Source of the DNA: Vulcanimicrobium alpinum
GTDB taxonomy: Bacteria > Vulcanimicrobiota > Vulcanimicrobiia > Vulcanimicrobiales > Vulcanimicrobiaceae
NCBI RefSeq assembly: GCF_027923555.1
Contig: NZ_AP025523.1
Span: forward strand, 2,608,484-2,672,483
Direction: 5' to 3'
Length of the DNA stretch: 64,000 bases
Part shown: in pieces, positions 52,114-60,130 of the stretch
Numbering within the stretch: position 1 is the first letter of the stretch
How the letters are laid out: each line of letters begins with the position of its first letter
The notes under the pieces: generated by a model
What the model was told of the DNA's origin: nothing
The model's input: only the letters and a program-made list of their open reading frames with translations
The model's database searches: none
Program-made: the position numbers and the translations under genes

Positions 52114-53511
52114 CTACGGGCCGAGTTCAGCGGTGAGGATGCGGATGTCGTCGAGTGCGTCGAGACGCCGGACGAACTCGACGATGCGGCGGCGGCGCGA
52201 CGGTTCGTACGCGATCGCCGAGAGCGCGTCGAACTTCTCGATCAGTTCCGGCCATTCCAGCGGGGTGTCGGGTTCGCCGCGCGGCGCACGCGCCAGGCGC
52301 CGTTCGTGGACGCCGCCGGCATCGACCTCGACCAGCGCGGCCATCGCGGGCACCAGCGCTTCGACGGCCGGATCTTCCTCGACGGTCACGCGCTCGATCA
52401 GCACCGCGAGCCGCGGATCGGCGCGGCGAGCGAAATCATCCCAGCGCACGCTCCCCCACGCGAGCGCCGCCGCCGCCGTGTAGTACATGCTGAACTGCGC
52501 GTCGACGATCGACCGCGGCGCGCGTTTTTGCTCTTCCGGATACGCGCACAGCCGCAATCCGGCGGCCGGCAGCGCGACGCGAATGCGCTCGACGCGCGCC
52601 GGATCGAGTCGATGTTCGCGCACGATCGCGGCCAGCGCGTCGATCGCCGCGTGCATGTAGCGGCAGCACGGATAGGGCTTGAACGCCGTGCGCCCGATCT
52701 CGTGGACGCCGTCCCAACGATCGAGCAGCTCGGCTGCATCCGCGTCGTCGGTGTACGCGTGCAGCAGGCCGCTGCGGCCTTCGAGCGCGGCCGCCGGACC
52801 GCGAATCCCGCTCGCGGCGAATTCGCGTGCGAGCACCGCGTCGTGGGCCGCGAAACCGACCTGCACCGGCTTCGTCGCCGCGCCGTCCACGGCGAACTGC
52901 AGCGACCCCGCCGCCTGACTCAGGTTGATGCCGAACGCGCTCGCGAGCGTCTCGGCGTCATCTCCGTGCAGGAGCGCCGCCGCCGCGGTCGCGCCGAACA
53001 CGCCCGCCGTCGCCGTGGGATGAAAGCCGCGCGCGTAGTGCGCCATCGGGTTCAGCGCGAGGCCGATGCGCACCGCGACGTCGTAACCGGCGACAATCGC
53101 GGCGATCAGCGGCATGCCGCCCGAATGCAGGCGTTCCGCTTCGGCCAGGGCAGCGGCCGCGACCGGCGCGCCCGGATGCAGCGACGCACGCTCGTGCGTA
53201 TCGTCGAAATCCAGCACGTGGAAGTTGCACCCGTTGACGAGCGCCGCATACTGCGGCGCGAACATCGGCCCGTACCCGATCCCGGTGCAGATCCCGCCGG
53301 CACCGAGCGCGCCGAGCGCGCGCTCGACGGCCGCGCTGGTCGCGCTTTCGAACCGCGCGCGCACGGCGCACCCGATCAGGTCGAGCAGCGCCTGTTTCGC
53401 GTGCTCGACGATCGCCGCATCGAAGGGCTCATCGCGGCACGCCAGGGCGCGCACTGCGAGCGCGGCGGTGACTCCCGGCGGAGCGGCGACCGCACCGGTC
53501 TGCGGCATCAT
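52114..53511 (-). CDS. MmgE/PrpD family protein (2-methylcitrate dehydratase-like)
   Basis: A 465-residue member of the MmgE/PrpD/cis-aconitate decarboxylase fold. Typical blocks are VEHAKQALLDLIGCAVRARF, AALVNGCNFHVLDFDDTHER (the DFDDTH motif), LHPGAPVAAAALAEAERLHS, RGFHPTATAGVFGATAAAAL and FKPYPCCRYMHAAIDALAAI. The family includes 2-methylcitrate dehydratase, cis-aconitate decarboxylase and uncharacterised catabolic dehydratases. The neighbours (acyl-CoA dehydrogenase, CoA-transferase) suggest a (de)hydration or decarboxylation step in a CoA-linked pathway. Start is MMPQTG at 53511 (second Met at 53508). Confidence 0.9.
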   Translation of the reverse strand: MMPQTGAVAAPPGVTAALAVRALACRDEPFDAAIVEHAKQALLDLIGCAVRARFESATSAAVERALGALGAGGICTGIGYGPMFAPQYAALVNGCNFHVLDFDDTHERASLHPGAPVAAAALAEAERLHSGGMPLIAAIVAGYDVAVRIGLALNPMAHYARGFHPTATAGVFGATAAAALLHGDDAETLASAFGINLSQAAGSLQFAVDGAATKPVQVGFAAHDAVLAREFAASGIRGPAAALEGRSGLLHAYTDDADAAELLDRWDGVHEIGRTAFKPYPCCRYMHAAIDALAAIVREHRLDPARVERIRVALPAAGLRLCAYPEEQKRAPRSIVDAQFSMYYTAAAALAWGSVRWDDFARRADPRLAVLIERVTVEEDPAVEALVPAMAALVEVDAGGVHERRLARAPRGEPDTPLEWPELIEKFDALSAIAYEPSRRRRIVEFVRRLDALDDIRILTAELGP

Positions 53512-53540
53512 TCGCCGCTCAATCTCACGATCGCGCCGGG

Positions 53541-53897
53541 TTAAGGCGAGGGCCCGTACGACGCGGTGAGATAGTCGACGATCTGCGCCGCCGCCACGTC
53601 GGGGATCGCCGCTCCGTACGCCTTGCGCATCTTCGTGACTTCCGCGTCCCAATGCGCGCGGTCGAGCGGCGGCTGGGTCGAGACGTACGCCGACGAATGA
53701 CAGGTCAGGCAGTACGTCGACGCGGCGACGGAACCCGGACCCGGCTTGTATTGAAACGACAGATCGCCCGGCAGGGTGATGCTCGCGGTGGAGACGCCGG
53801 CGGCGGCAGGTGCGACGGCCGCGCGCGACACCGTCACGGCGGCGAGCGCGACGATCGCGCACGCTCCGGCAGCGGCAGCAAACGAGAGCGGCCTCAT
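53541..53897 (-). CDS. Sulfite dehydrogenase cytochrome c subunit (SorB-like)
   Basis: A 118-residue exported mono-haem cytochrome: signal sequence LSFAAAAGACAIVALAAVTV, haem motif CLTCH (Cys63, Cys66, His67) in AASTYCLTCHSSAYVSTQPP, and a probable Met ligand in AEVTKMRKAYGAAIPDVAAA. Its start ATG (53897) overlaps the stop of the SorA-like molybdoenzyme, the standard sorAB arrangement, where it takes electrons from sulfite oxidation to the respiratory chain. Confidence 0.85.
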   Translation of the reverse strand: MRPLSFAAAAGACAIVALAAVTVSRAAVAPAAAGVSTASITLPGDLSFQYKPGPGSVAASTYCLTCHSSAYVSTQPPLDRAHWDAEVTKMRKAYGAAIPDVAAAQIVDYLTASYGPSP

Positions 53898-55090
53898 GCG
53901 ACGGTGACCTTGTACTGCTCGATGACGTTGCGCATGTAGCCTCCGGGATTCCAGATCGGCGCCGTCGTCTGCGTTGCGCCGTCGTTGGCGACCGCGCGGC
54001 ATGCGAGCGTCGCGGCGCCCGGGCGCAGCGTCGCATCGGCCGTCCAGCGGCGGAACGAGTACCTTCCGTAGTCGCGCTCGAGCCTCGCCGGCGTCCACGT
54101 CGTGCCGCCGTCCGGCGAGAACTCCACCGACTTGATCCCGCTGCCGCCGTCGAACGCGATCCCGCGGACCGTGACGCTTCCCGCTTTGATCGTTTGTCCG
54201 CTCGCGATGTTGGTGACGAACGAACGCACGGCCATCCGATTGATCGGGATCGTCGGATAGTCTTTGTCGGACGGCGCGACGCTGTGCCGCGGCGTATCGG
54301 GGATTCGATACGCGGTCTTCATCCAAAACTGATCGTCGACGTGGTCGATCGCCGTGATCTCGCTGAGCATCTTCACCCAATACGTCGAGTACCAGCCGGG
54401 CACGACCAGACGGACCGGGAAGCCGTTGAGCACCGGCAGCGGCGCGCCGTTCATCTCGTAGGCGACGATGACGTCGTCGCCGCGCGCGACGTCGACATCG
54501 AGCGATTTCTTGAAGTCGCGCGTCGCGGCGATCGTGGGTTCGTCGAGCCCGTTGAATTGGACTTGCTTTGCGCCGGGCTTCAGCCCGGCGCGGTCGAGGA
54601 TCTCGCGCAGCCGCACGCCGGTCCACAGCGCGTTGCCCATCGCGCCGTTCTGCCACTGACCGCCGGCCGGACGCGGATCGAAGAACCCGCGGCTGTTCCC
54701 GGAGCACTGGTTCACTGCCGCGATCTGCACGGCCGGCATGCGCCGCAGGTCGGCGACCGAGAGCGAGAGCGTCTTGGCGACCGCGCCGCCGACCGCGATG
54801 CGGTGCGCGGCGCCGTCGATCGACGTGGGGATGTTCGCGAGATGCCAGCGTACGAAGAACGCGTCGTTGGGCGTGAAGACGCCGTCGTCGAACACCGCGA
54901 ACGGCGTCTCCAACTGCGGCGGCCGCGGCGTCAGCACCATCAGCGGCCGCTTCTGCGGAAACGCGACTAGCGGCCGGTCGCCGTTGGCGAACACGCCCGG
55001 AACGACCGTCTGCGCCGATGCCGGCGCGGCGAACGCGCTCAGCACCGCCGCCGACGCCGAAGCGAGAAAGGCGCGACGAGATTCGCACAT
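53894..55090 (-). CDS. Sulfite dehydrogenase molybdopterin subunit (SorA-like)
   Basis: A 398-residue periplasmic sulfite-oxidase-family enzyme. The Tat-type signal SRRAFLASASAAVLSAFAAP is at the N-terminus. The molybdopterin domain has AFFVRWHLANIPTSIDG and the Mo-ligand Cys129 in AAVNQCSGNSRGFFDPRPAG. A dimerisation domain follows, with GIAFDGGSGIKSVEFSPDGG and RAVANDGATQTTAPIWNPGG. It oxidises sulfite to sulfate with electrons to the coupled cytochrome. Start at ATG 55090, divergent from malonyl-CoA decarboxylase. Confidence 0.9.
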   Translation of the reverse strand: MCESRRAFLASASAAVLSAFAAPASAQTVVPGVFANGDRPLVAFPQKRPLMVLTPRPPQLETPFAVFDDGVFTPNDAFFVRWHLANIPTSIDGAAHRIAVGGAVAKTLSLSVADLRRMPAVQIAAVNQCSGNSRGFFDPRPAGGQWQNGAMGNALWTGVRLREILDRAGLKPGAKQVQFNGLDEPTIAATRDFKKSLDVDVARGDDVIVAYEMNGAPLPVLNGFPVRLVVPGWYSTYWVKMLSEITAIDHVDDQFWMKTAYRIPDTPRHSVAPSDKDYPTIPINRMAVRSFVTNIASGQTIKAGSVTVRGIAFDGGSGIKSVEFSPDGGTTWTPARLERDYGRYSFRRWTADATLRPGAATLACRAVANDGATQTTAPIWNPGGYMRNVIEQYKVTVA

Positions 55091-55138
55091 GCAGGAGAAA
55101 TGCGGGGAATCGCTCGTCCCGACCTTGTAGAGGCCGTG

Positions 55139-56503
55139 ATGACCGACGAGAGCGCCGCCGTCGCGGATGCGGTGGAGTCGACGGCGCTGGTCCGCACGAT
55201 CGCGTCGATCCGCGAGCGTTGGCGGGCGATCGCCGAATCCGCGCACGGCGCGTTCGTGCGCGGCCAGAGCACCGAACTCTCCCGCCGCGAGGCCGACCGG
55301 GTGCGTGACGAGTTCGCGGCCTGCATCGCCGGCCGCGGCGGCGACGTCTCCTCGCGCGGGCGCGCGGCGGCCTTGGGCCAACTCTACCTCGGGCTCGGCG
55401 ATCCGGGCCGCACGGCGTTCCTGCGCATCCTCGCCGAGTATCAGCCCGACGGCCGCGCCGTCGCCGAGCTGGCGAAGATGCCGTCCGAGGAACGGGCCGG
55501 CGCGCGCGAGCACCGCCTGCGCGACCTTCGGGCGGCGCTCGAACCTCCCGCGCAGCGCGTCTTCCGCCAGTTCAACAGCCTGCCGGCCGGGATCAAGTTC
55601 CTCGTCGACCTGCGCGCCGATCTGCTGCGCTTCCGCGAAACCGACCACGCGCTCGCGCGGCTCGAACGCGATCTGCACGAACTGCTGGCATCGTGGTTCG
55701 ACATCGGGTTTTTGACGCTGCAGCGGATCACGTGGGATGCGCCCGCGTCGCTGCTGGAGCGGCTGGCGGGATACGAAGCGGTGCACGAAGTCCGCAACTG
55801 GCGCGATTTGAAGAATCGGCTCGACACCGATCGCCGCTGCTATGCGTTCTTCCACCCGCTGATGCCCGACGAACCGCTGATCTTCATCGAGATCGCGCTC
55901 GTTTCGAACGTCTCCGAATCGATCGCGCCGCTGCTCGACACGGCGGCGCCGCTGGAGAATCCGCGCGAAGCGACGACCGCGATCTTCTACTCGATCTCGA
56001 ACTGTCAGCGCGGTCTTGCCGGGATCAGCTTCGGCAACGCGCTGATCAAGCGCGTCGTGCGCGATCTCGCGCGCGAGTTTCCGCAGCTGCGCACGTTTTC
56101 GACGCTCTCGCCGATCCCGGGCTTTCTGCCGTGGCTCTCCGCGCGCGAACGACCCGATGCGCCGCTCGCCGTTGCGCTCGCGCGGCGCGGCTGGTACCGT
56201 GACGCGAGCATCGTTGCGGCGGTGCGCGAACCGCTGCTGCGCTTGTGCGCGCACTACCTCGTCGAGGAACGGCGGCAGGACGGGACGGTGCGCGATCCCG
56301 TCGCGCACTTCCATCTGAGCAACGGCGCGCGGATCGAGCGCATCAACTGGCTCGGCGACTGCTCCGCCAAGGGTTTGCGCGACTCGGCCGGGATGATGGT
56401 CAATTACCTCTACCGTCCCGAGCAGATCGACGACAATCACGAAGCGTACACGACCAGCGGCAAGATCGCGCACTCGCCGGCCGTGGCGACGCTGCTGCGC
56501 TAG
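55139..56503 (+). CDS. Malonyl-CoA decarboxylase
   Basis: A 454-residue enzyme converting malonyl-CoA to acetyl-CoA and CO2. N-terminal helical domain ~1-180 (FLRILAEYQPDGRAVAELAK; QRVFRQFNSLPAGIKFLVDL), C-terminal GNAT-like catalytic domain with RITWDAPASLLERLAGYEAV, CYAFFHPLMPDEPLIFIEIA, FYSISNCQRGLAGISFGNAL and FHLSNGARIERINWLGDCSA, where the catalytic His-Ser region lies. Full length, intact. The ATG at 55139 is preferred over an upstream in-frame start at 55100. Monocistronic, divergent from the sulfite dehydrogenase pair. Confidence 0.95.
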   Translation: MTDESAAVADAVESTALVRTIASIRERWRAIAESAHGAFVRGQSTELSRREADRVRDEFAACIAGRGGDVSSRGRAAALGQLYLGLGDPGRTAFLRILAEYQPDGRAVAELAKMPSEERAGAREHRLRDLRAALEPPAQRVFRQFNSLPAGIKFLVDLRADLLRFRETDHALARLERDLHELLASWFDIGFLTLQRITWDAPASLLERLAGYEAVHEVRNWRDLKNRLDTDRRCYAFFHPLMPDEPLIFIEIALVSNVSESIAPLLDTAAPLENPREATTAIFYSISNCQRGLAGISFGNALIKRVVRDLAREFPQLRTFSTLSPIPGFLPWLSARERPDAPLAVALARRGWYRDASIVAAVREPLLRLCAHYLVEERRQDGTVRDPVAHFHLSNGARIERINWLGDCSAKGLRDSAGMMVNYLYRPEQIDDNHEAYTTSGKIAHSPAVATLLR

Positions 56504-56520
56504 CTGTCGAGACTACGCAG

Positions 56521-57059
56521 ATGGGCGACAGCTTCAACGCCTATCCGGTCGCCGCGCTGCGCGGCTCGCCCGAAACGTGCGAAGCGCTGAGTGCGCTCCT
56601 GATCGAGACGGTGGCGAACGACGGATCGGTCGGCTTCATGCACCCGCTCGACGCGCAGGCGGCGCGCGCGTTCTGGTCCGCGTCGCTCGCCGCCGCCGAA
56701 CGCGACGAGCGGATCGTCTTCGGCGCCCGGGACGGCGACGCACTGGTCGGGACGGTCACGCTGCAGTTGACGCTCCCCCGAATCAGCCGCACCGCGCGGA
56801 GATCGCGAAGCTCATGACGCGTCCGAGCCATCGCGGCCGCGGCATCGGTGCGGCGCTCGTGCGAGCCGCCGAGGCGCAGGCCGCCGAGCGCGGCCGCACG
56901 CTGCTCGTGCTCGACACCGCGAGCGACGGCCGGGCGGCCGGGCTGTACGAGCAGCTCGGCTACACGTTCGCCGGCGAGATCCCCGGCTACGCGCTCACGC
57001 CGTACGGCGCGCTCTCCGGGACGCGCATCTACTGGAAACGGCTCCCTCCCTCGCCGTGA
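56521..57059 (+). pseudogene. GNAT acetyltransferase split by a one-base frameshift
   Basis: Frame one: MGDSFNAYPVAALRGSPETC, FWSASLAAAERDERIVFGAR and LVGTVTLQLTLP, then it derails at a run of five Cs (56775-56779). Frame two resumes at PNQPHRAEIAKLMTRPSHRG, with the acetyl-CoA-binding RGRGIGAALVRAAEAQAAER and AAGLYEQLGYTFAGEIPGYA. Adding one C would give a continuous ~180-residue GNAT. The break in a homopolymer makes a sequencing/assembly error, or a phase-variable tract, as likely as a true mutation. Confidence 0.8.
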
Positions 57060-57137
57060 CGGCACGAGGCAAAGCGGCCGGAGCGGGCGAACAGGCGCGC
57101 TCCGGCGCTTGGCGGCCGGACCGAAGGGAACGATCTC

Positions 57138-57947
57138 GTGGCTGAACGCAAGGACCACGCGCTGCGCGCGTTCATCCGCGATGCGCGGGCGCGGCTCACC
57201 CCCGCGGACGTGGGGCTCCACGGCGGCGGCAGGCGCCGCGTCAAAGGGCTGCGTCGCGGGGAAGTCGCCGAACTCGCCGGGATCAGCGAAGCCTGGTACA
57301 CGCGCTTCGAAACCGGCCACGCGATCCTCTCGGTCTCGGCGCTCCATCGCGTCGCCGACGTCCTCCGAATGACGCGTTCCGAGCGGCTGGAACTGCTCGA
57401 TCTGGCGCGCCCCGACATCGCCGCCGCGACGGCGGGCGGTGTCGCCCGCGCGTACATCGGGCTCGGCACAACCGTCGACGGCCTGCGCGAACTCGCGCGA
57501 TCCTGCGCGTCCGCATCGTCGATCGCGGAGCTCGCCGCCGCGTCGACGCGGGCGGTTGCGGCGCTGTGCCCGGACGTAGGCCTGGGCTACATGCGCGCGT
57601 ACGACAAGGACCGCCAGCAGCTCGAGCTCGTCGGCGCGACCGGCGCCGGAGCGGACGCGCTCATGGGCCATCAGCAGCCCTGCGCGAGCGTCTCGTACGC
57701 GATGCAGCACGTTCACGACGGCCGCGGGTACGGTGAACCGGACCTGCGCACGTCGCCGTGTCCCGACCTGCGAACACGCATCGAGCGCGTCGGGGTCTAC
57801 GCCTACCACACGCAGCCGATCATGGGCCGCAACGGCCTCGACGTCATGCTCGGGGTCGCGATGCGCGAACCGCGCCCGCCCGAACCCTTCGAACTGAGCA
57901 TCGTCGAGGCCGCGGCCGCGATCGTCGAACTGACGCTGCGCCGGTAA
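57138..57947 (+). CDS. XRE-family regulator with MltR/GAF-like C-terminal ligand domain
   Basis: A 269-residue regulator. HTH: VKGLRRGEVAELAGISEAWY followed by TRFETGHAILSVSALHRVAD, the pattern of XRE proteins with the R-R-x-GLRREEVA box. The C-terminal ~170 residues (ELAAASTRAVAALCPDVGLG to AAAAIVELTLRR) look GAF-like, with paired cysteines in HQQPCASV and RTSPCPDLRTRIE that could sense redox. GTG start at 57138. It may regulate the neighbouring GNAT or the tautomerase; direct targets unknown. A GC-rich stem (57078-57085 with 57098-57105) lies upstream and may terminate the GNAT transcript. Confidence 0.85.
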   Translation: MAERKDHALRAFIRDARARLTPADVGLHGGGRRRVKGLRRGEVAELAGISEAWYTRFETGHAILSVSALHRVADVLRMTRSERLELLDLARPDIAAATAGGVARAYIGLGTTVDGLRELARSCASASSIAELAAASTRAVAALCPDVGLGYMRAYDKDRQQLELVGATGAGADALMGHQQPCASVSYAMQHVHDGRGYGEPDLRTSPCPDLRTRIERVGVYAYHTQPIMGRNGLDVMLGVAMREPRPPEPFELSIVEAAAAIVELTLRR

Positions 57948-57970
57948 CGCCGGCACGGCTCGCTACGGAT

Positions 57971-58008
57971 TTGTGACAGCTTGCAGCGAAATTATACAGT
58001 GCTGTATA
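57971..58008 (+). promoter_or_regulatory. Promoter with overlapping TetR-type operator before the tautomerase gene
   Basis: TTGTGA (57971-57976), a 16-bp spacer and TATACA (57993-57998) form a plausible sigma70-type promoter. TATACAG-TG-CTGTATA (57993-58008) is a perfect 7-bp-arm palindrome covering the -10 box, the expected place for repression. The adjacent TetR gene is broken by a stop codon, so the operator may have lost its repressor. Confidence 0.6.
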
Positions 58009-58016
58009 TCTCGTAC

Positions 58017-58259
58017 ATGCCGTTCGCACATGTGGTAGTCCCCGCCGGCGCCTTGAGCGTCGAGAAGAAACAGAAGATCGTCGAGCTCGTGACCGACGCG
58101 ATCGTCGCCGCCGAAGAAGCGCCGCCGGCACTGCGTCCGTACGTCACCGTCCTCGTCTCCGAAGCCGCCGAAGGCGGGTGGGGGATCGGCGGACGCGGTT
58201 ACACCGGTCCCGAACTGCGCGGTCTCGTGCGGGAGGCGGCCGCGAGGGGAACATCGTAG
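58017..58259 (+). CDS. 4-oxalocrotonate tautomerase family protein
   Basis: An 80-residue tautomerase: MPFAHVVVPAGALSVEKKQK, where Pro follows the initiator Met and becomes the catalytic N-terminal Pro1 after Met removal. The rest fits the fold (IVELVTDAIVAAEEAPPALR, PYVTVLVSEAAEGGWGIGGR). Starting at 58017 rather than an upstream in-frame codon is required to place Pro1. Substrate may be an enol or oxo acid from aromatic degradation. It is followed directly by a TetR pseudogene. Confidence 0.85.
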   Translation: MPFAHVVVPAGALSVEKKQKIVELVTDAIVAAEEAPPALRPYVTVLVSEAAEGGWGIGGRGYTGPELRGLVREAAARGTS

Positions 58260-58798
58260 CGGCGCGGCGGGCAATTCTGAGCGCCGCCGACGCGCTCTTC
58301 TACGAAGACGGCGTCGCGGCGACGGGTCTGCAGGCCGTCGCCGCTGCGGCCGACGTCACGCGCCGAACGCTCTACTATCACTTCGCCACGAAAGAAGCGC
58401 TGGTCGCCGAGTACCTTCGCCGGCGCGACGTCTCCGGCCGCGCGCTCGTCGAAAACGCCGCCGGCATCGAGGCGGTGTTCGACGCGCTGGGCACGTAGTT
58501 CCGCACCAAACGCTTTCGCGGGTGCGCGCTGACCAATGCCGTCGGCGAGAATGGTGCGACGATCGTTTTCGCCGGACCGATCACCGCACGGCACAAGCGT
58601 GCGTTGCGGGACTGGTTCGTGCGCGCCGCGCACGCCGCAGGGGCACGCGATCCGGACGCGCTCGGCGAGGAACTGATGCTGCTCTTCGACGGTGCGCTGA
58701 CCTCGGCACGTACCCGCAACGACCCGACCGTCGCAGCGCATGCGCGGCACGCCGCTGCGCTGCTCGTCGCAGCGCATTGCCGCGAGACACTCCCGACG
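58250..58798 (+). pseudogene. TetR-family regulator inactivated by an in-frame stop
   Basis: HTH part: AARRAILSAADALFYEDGVA, then ATGLQAVAAAADVTRRTLYY and HFATKEALVAEYLRRRD. At 58496-58498 a TAG interrupts, but the same frame goes on as FRTKRFRGCALTNAVGENGA and ARHKRALRDWFVRAAHAAGA, then ELMLLFDGALTSARTRNDPT, all normal TetR ligand-domain sequence. No stop follows where TetR should end, so the 3' end is also altered. The start is unclear: no ATG/GTG lies at the right place. It probably once repressed the tautomerase promoter. Confidence 0.8.
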
Positions 58799-58834
58799 TC
58801 TCGCGTGCGCCGTCGAAGGCAGTCGCCCTGGCCC

Positions 58835-60052
58835 TCAGCTGCCCTCGCTCTCGTCCTGCGCGTTGCACGGATGGTCGAGATCAGTGCTGCGCAGCCACGG
58901 AGAGAAGGTCACATTCGCCGTCACCTTGTCGCCGGAACCCGGACCGATCGGCCCCGGGCCGTCCTTCGCTCCCCACCAATTGCAAGTCGCGTCAACTTGA
59001 ATGGAGCTGAGGTTGTTCACGCCGGCGGTACTGTTGCCGGTGAGGATGTTGCGGTTCGCCACGACCACGCTCGACCCGGTTACCGCAGTCTGGCCGACCT
59101 TTACACCGTTCACGTTGCCCTTCAGCGTGTTCCTGGTGATGCGGACGTTCAGGTTTGCTCCATCCCCGAAAGCATTGGCCACGTTCACCGCCGAGCCGGC
59201 ACCGCTCACGACGTTGCCGCTCACGGTGACGTTCGTGTCGGCTCCGCCGACATAGATCGCGGATGAACTCGGATCGCCGACGACCGTGTTGCCCGAAACA
59301 AGCGCTCCGTCCGTCTTGAAGAGTGCGACCAGCGTGCCGTCGCGGGTGCTCGAGTTGCCGGTGACGACGATGTTCTTATTTCCCTCGATGATCGTGATGT
59401 CGGCGTTGTAGGCGGCCGCCGTAGCGCCGCCGAACGCATTGTTCGCAAGGGTCACGTCGTGAACGGGACTTGTGTTTGCCTGGAAGCCGTCGCCGCTCGT
59501 CGTGCCGTTGACGACGCGATTCTGACGGAAGATCGTCGCGCTCGTATTGAATGACGCGGCCCGGCCGGGGTTGTTAACGATCGTGTTTTGAATCGTCTCG
59601 CCGGAGTTGGCGCCCATCATCACGATCGCCGCCGATCCCTGACTGACCGGACCGCCGAGCGTGAACCCGTCGACGGTGACGTTGTCGGCGTTCACCGTGA
59701 TCGCGGCGCCGGCACCGCCGTTGATCGTCGACTCGGCGCCGCGCGTGCTGCGCGCATCGACCCCGGCCTGCGCGCCCTTCAGCACGAGCGCGTGCGCGAT
59801 GATCACGTTTTCCGCGTACGTTCCTGCCGCGACGTTGACGGTCGTGCAGGCGGCGACGTTCACCGCGGCCTGGATGGTCGGATAATCGGCAGGAACGTTA
59901 CAATTCGGTCCTCCGATTGACGACGGGGCACGGTTCGTCGACTGCGTCGGGGGCGAATTTGTCGCCGGCACCGATGAGTCGCCGGTTCTTCCGCCGCACG
60001 CCGACAGCCCAAGAACAACGGCAAGCGGAACCACGCGGTACGCTATGCGCAT
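58835..60052 (-). CDS. Lipoprotein with right-handed parallel beta-helix (pectate-lyase-like) repeats
   Basis: A 405-residue lipoprotein. Signal peptide MRIAYRVVPLAVVLGLSACG has the lipobox LSAC. A Ser/Pro/Thr linker precedes NVPADYPTIQAAVNVAACTT, a typical start of 'IQAAV' beta-helix proteins. Repeated short strands rich in Asn/Val/Thr follow (AITVNADNVTVDGFTLGG, NKNIVVTGNSSTRDGTLVAL, NVTVSGNVVSGAGSAVNVAN), ending with CNWWGAKDGPGPIGPGSGDK, the usual end of such nitrous-oxide-reductase-accessory-like beta helices. Probably surface-anchored carbohydrate-binding or lyase-like; no catalytic residues are certain. GAGGAG lies about 9 bp before the ATG. Confidence 0.8.
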   Translation of the reverse strand: MRIAYRVVPLAVVLGLSACGGRTGDSSVPATNSPPTQSTNRAPSSIGGPNCNVPADYPTIQAAVNVAACTTVNVAAGTYAENVIIAHALVLKGAQAGVDARSTRGAESTINGGAGAAITVNADNVTVDGFTLGGPVSQGSAAIVMMGANSGETIQNTIVNNPGRAASFNTSATIFRQNRVVNGTTSGDGFQANTSPVHDVTLANNAFGGATAAAYNADITIIEGNKNIVVTGNSSTRDGTLVALFKTDGALVSGNTVVGDPSSSAIYVGGADTNVTVSGNVVSGAGSAVNVANAFGDGANLNVRITRNTLKGNVNGVKVGQTAVTGSSVVVANRNILTGNSTAGVNNLSSIQVDATCNWWGAKDGPGPIGPGSGDKVTANVTFSPWLRSTDLDHPCNAQDESEGS

Positions 60053-60130
60053 AGCAAAGTCTCCTCGTTCTCATACACTCGCAGAGAGCGAGGAGTCAGT
60101 ACACCGCACCCGCCCCCGTGCGCGCTTTAA

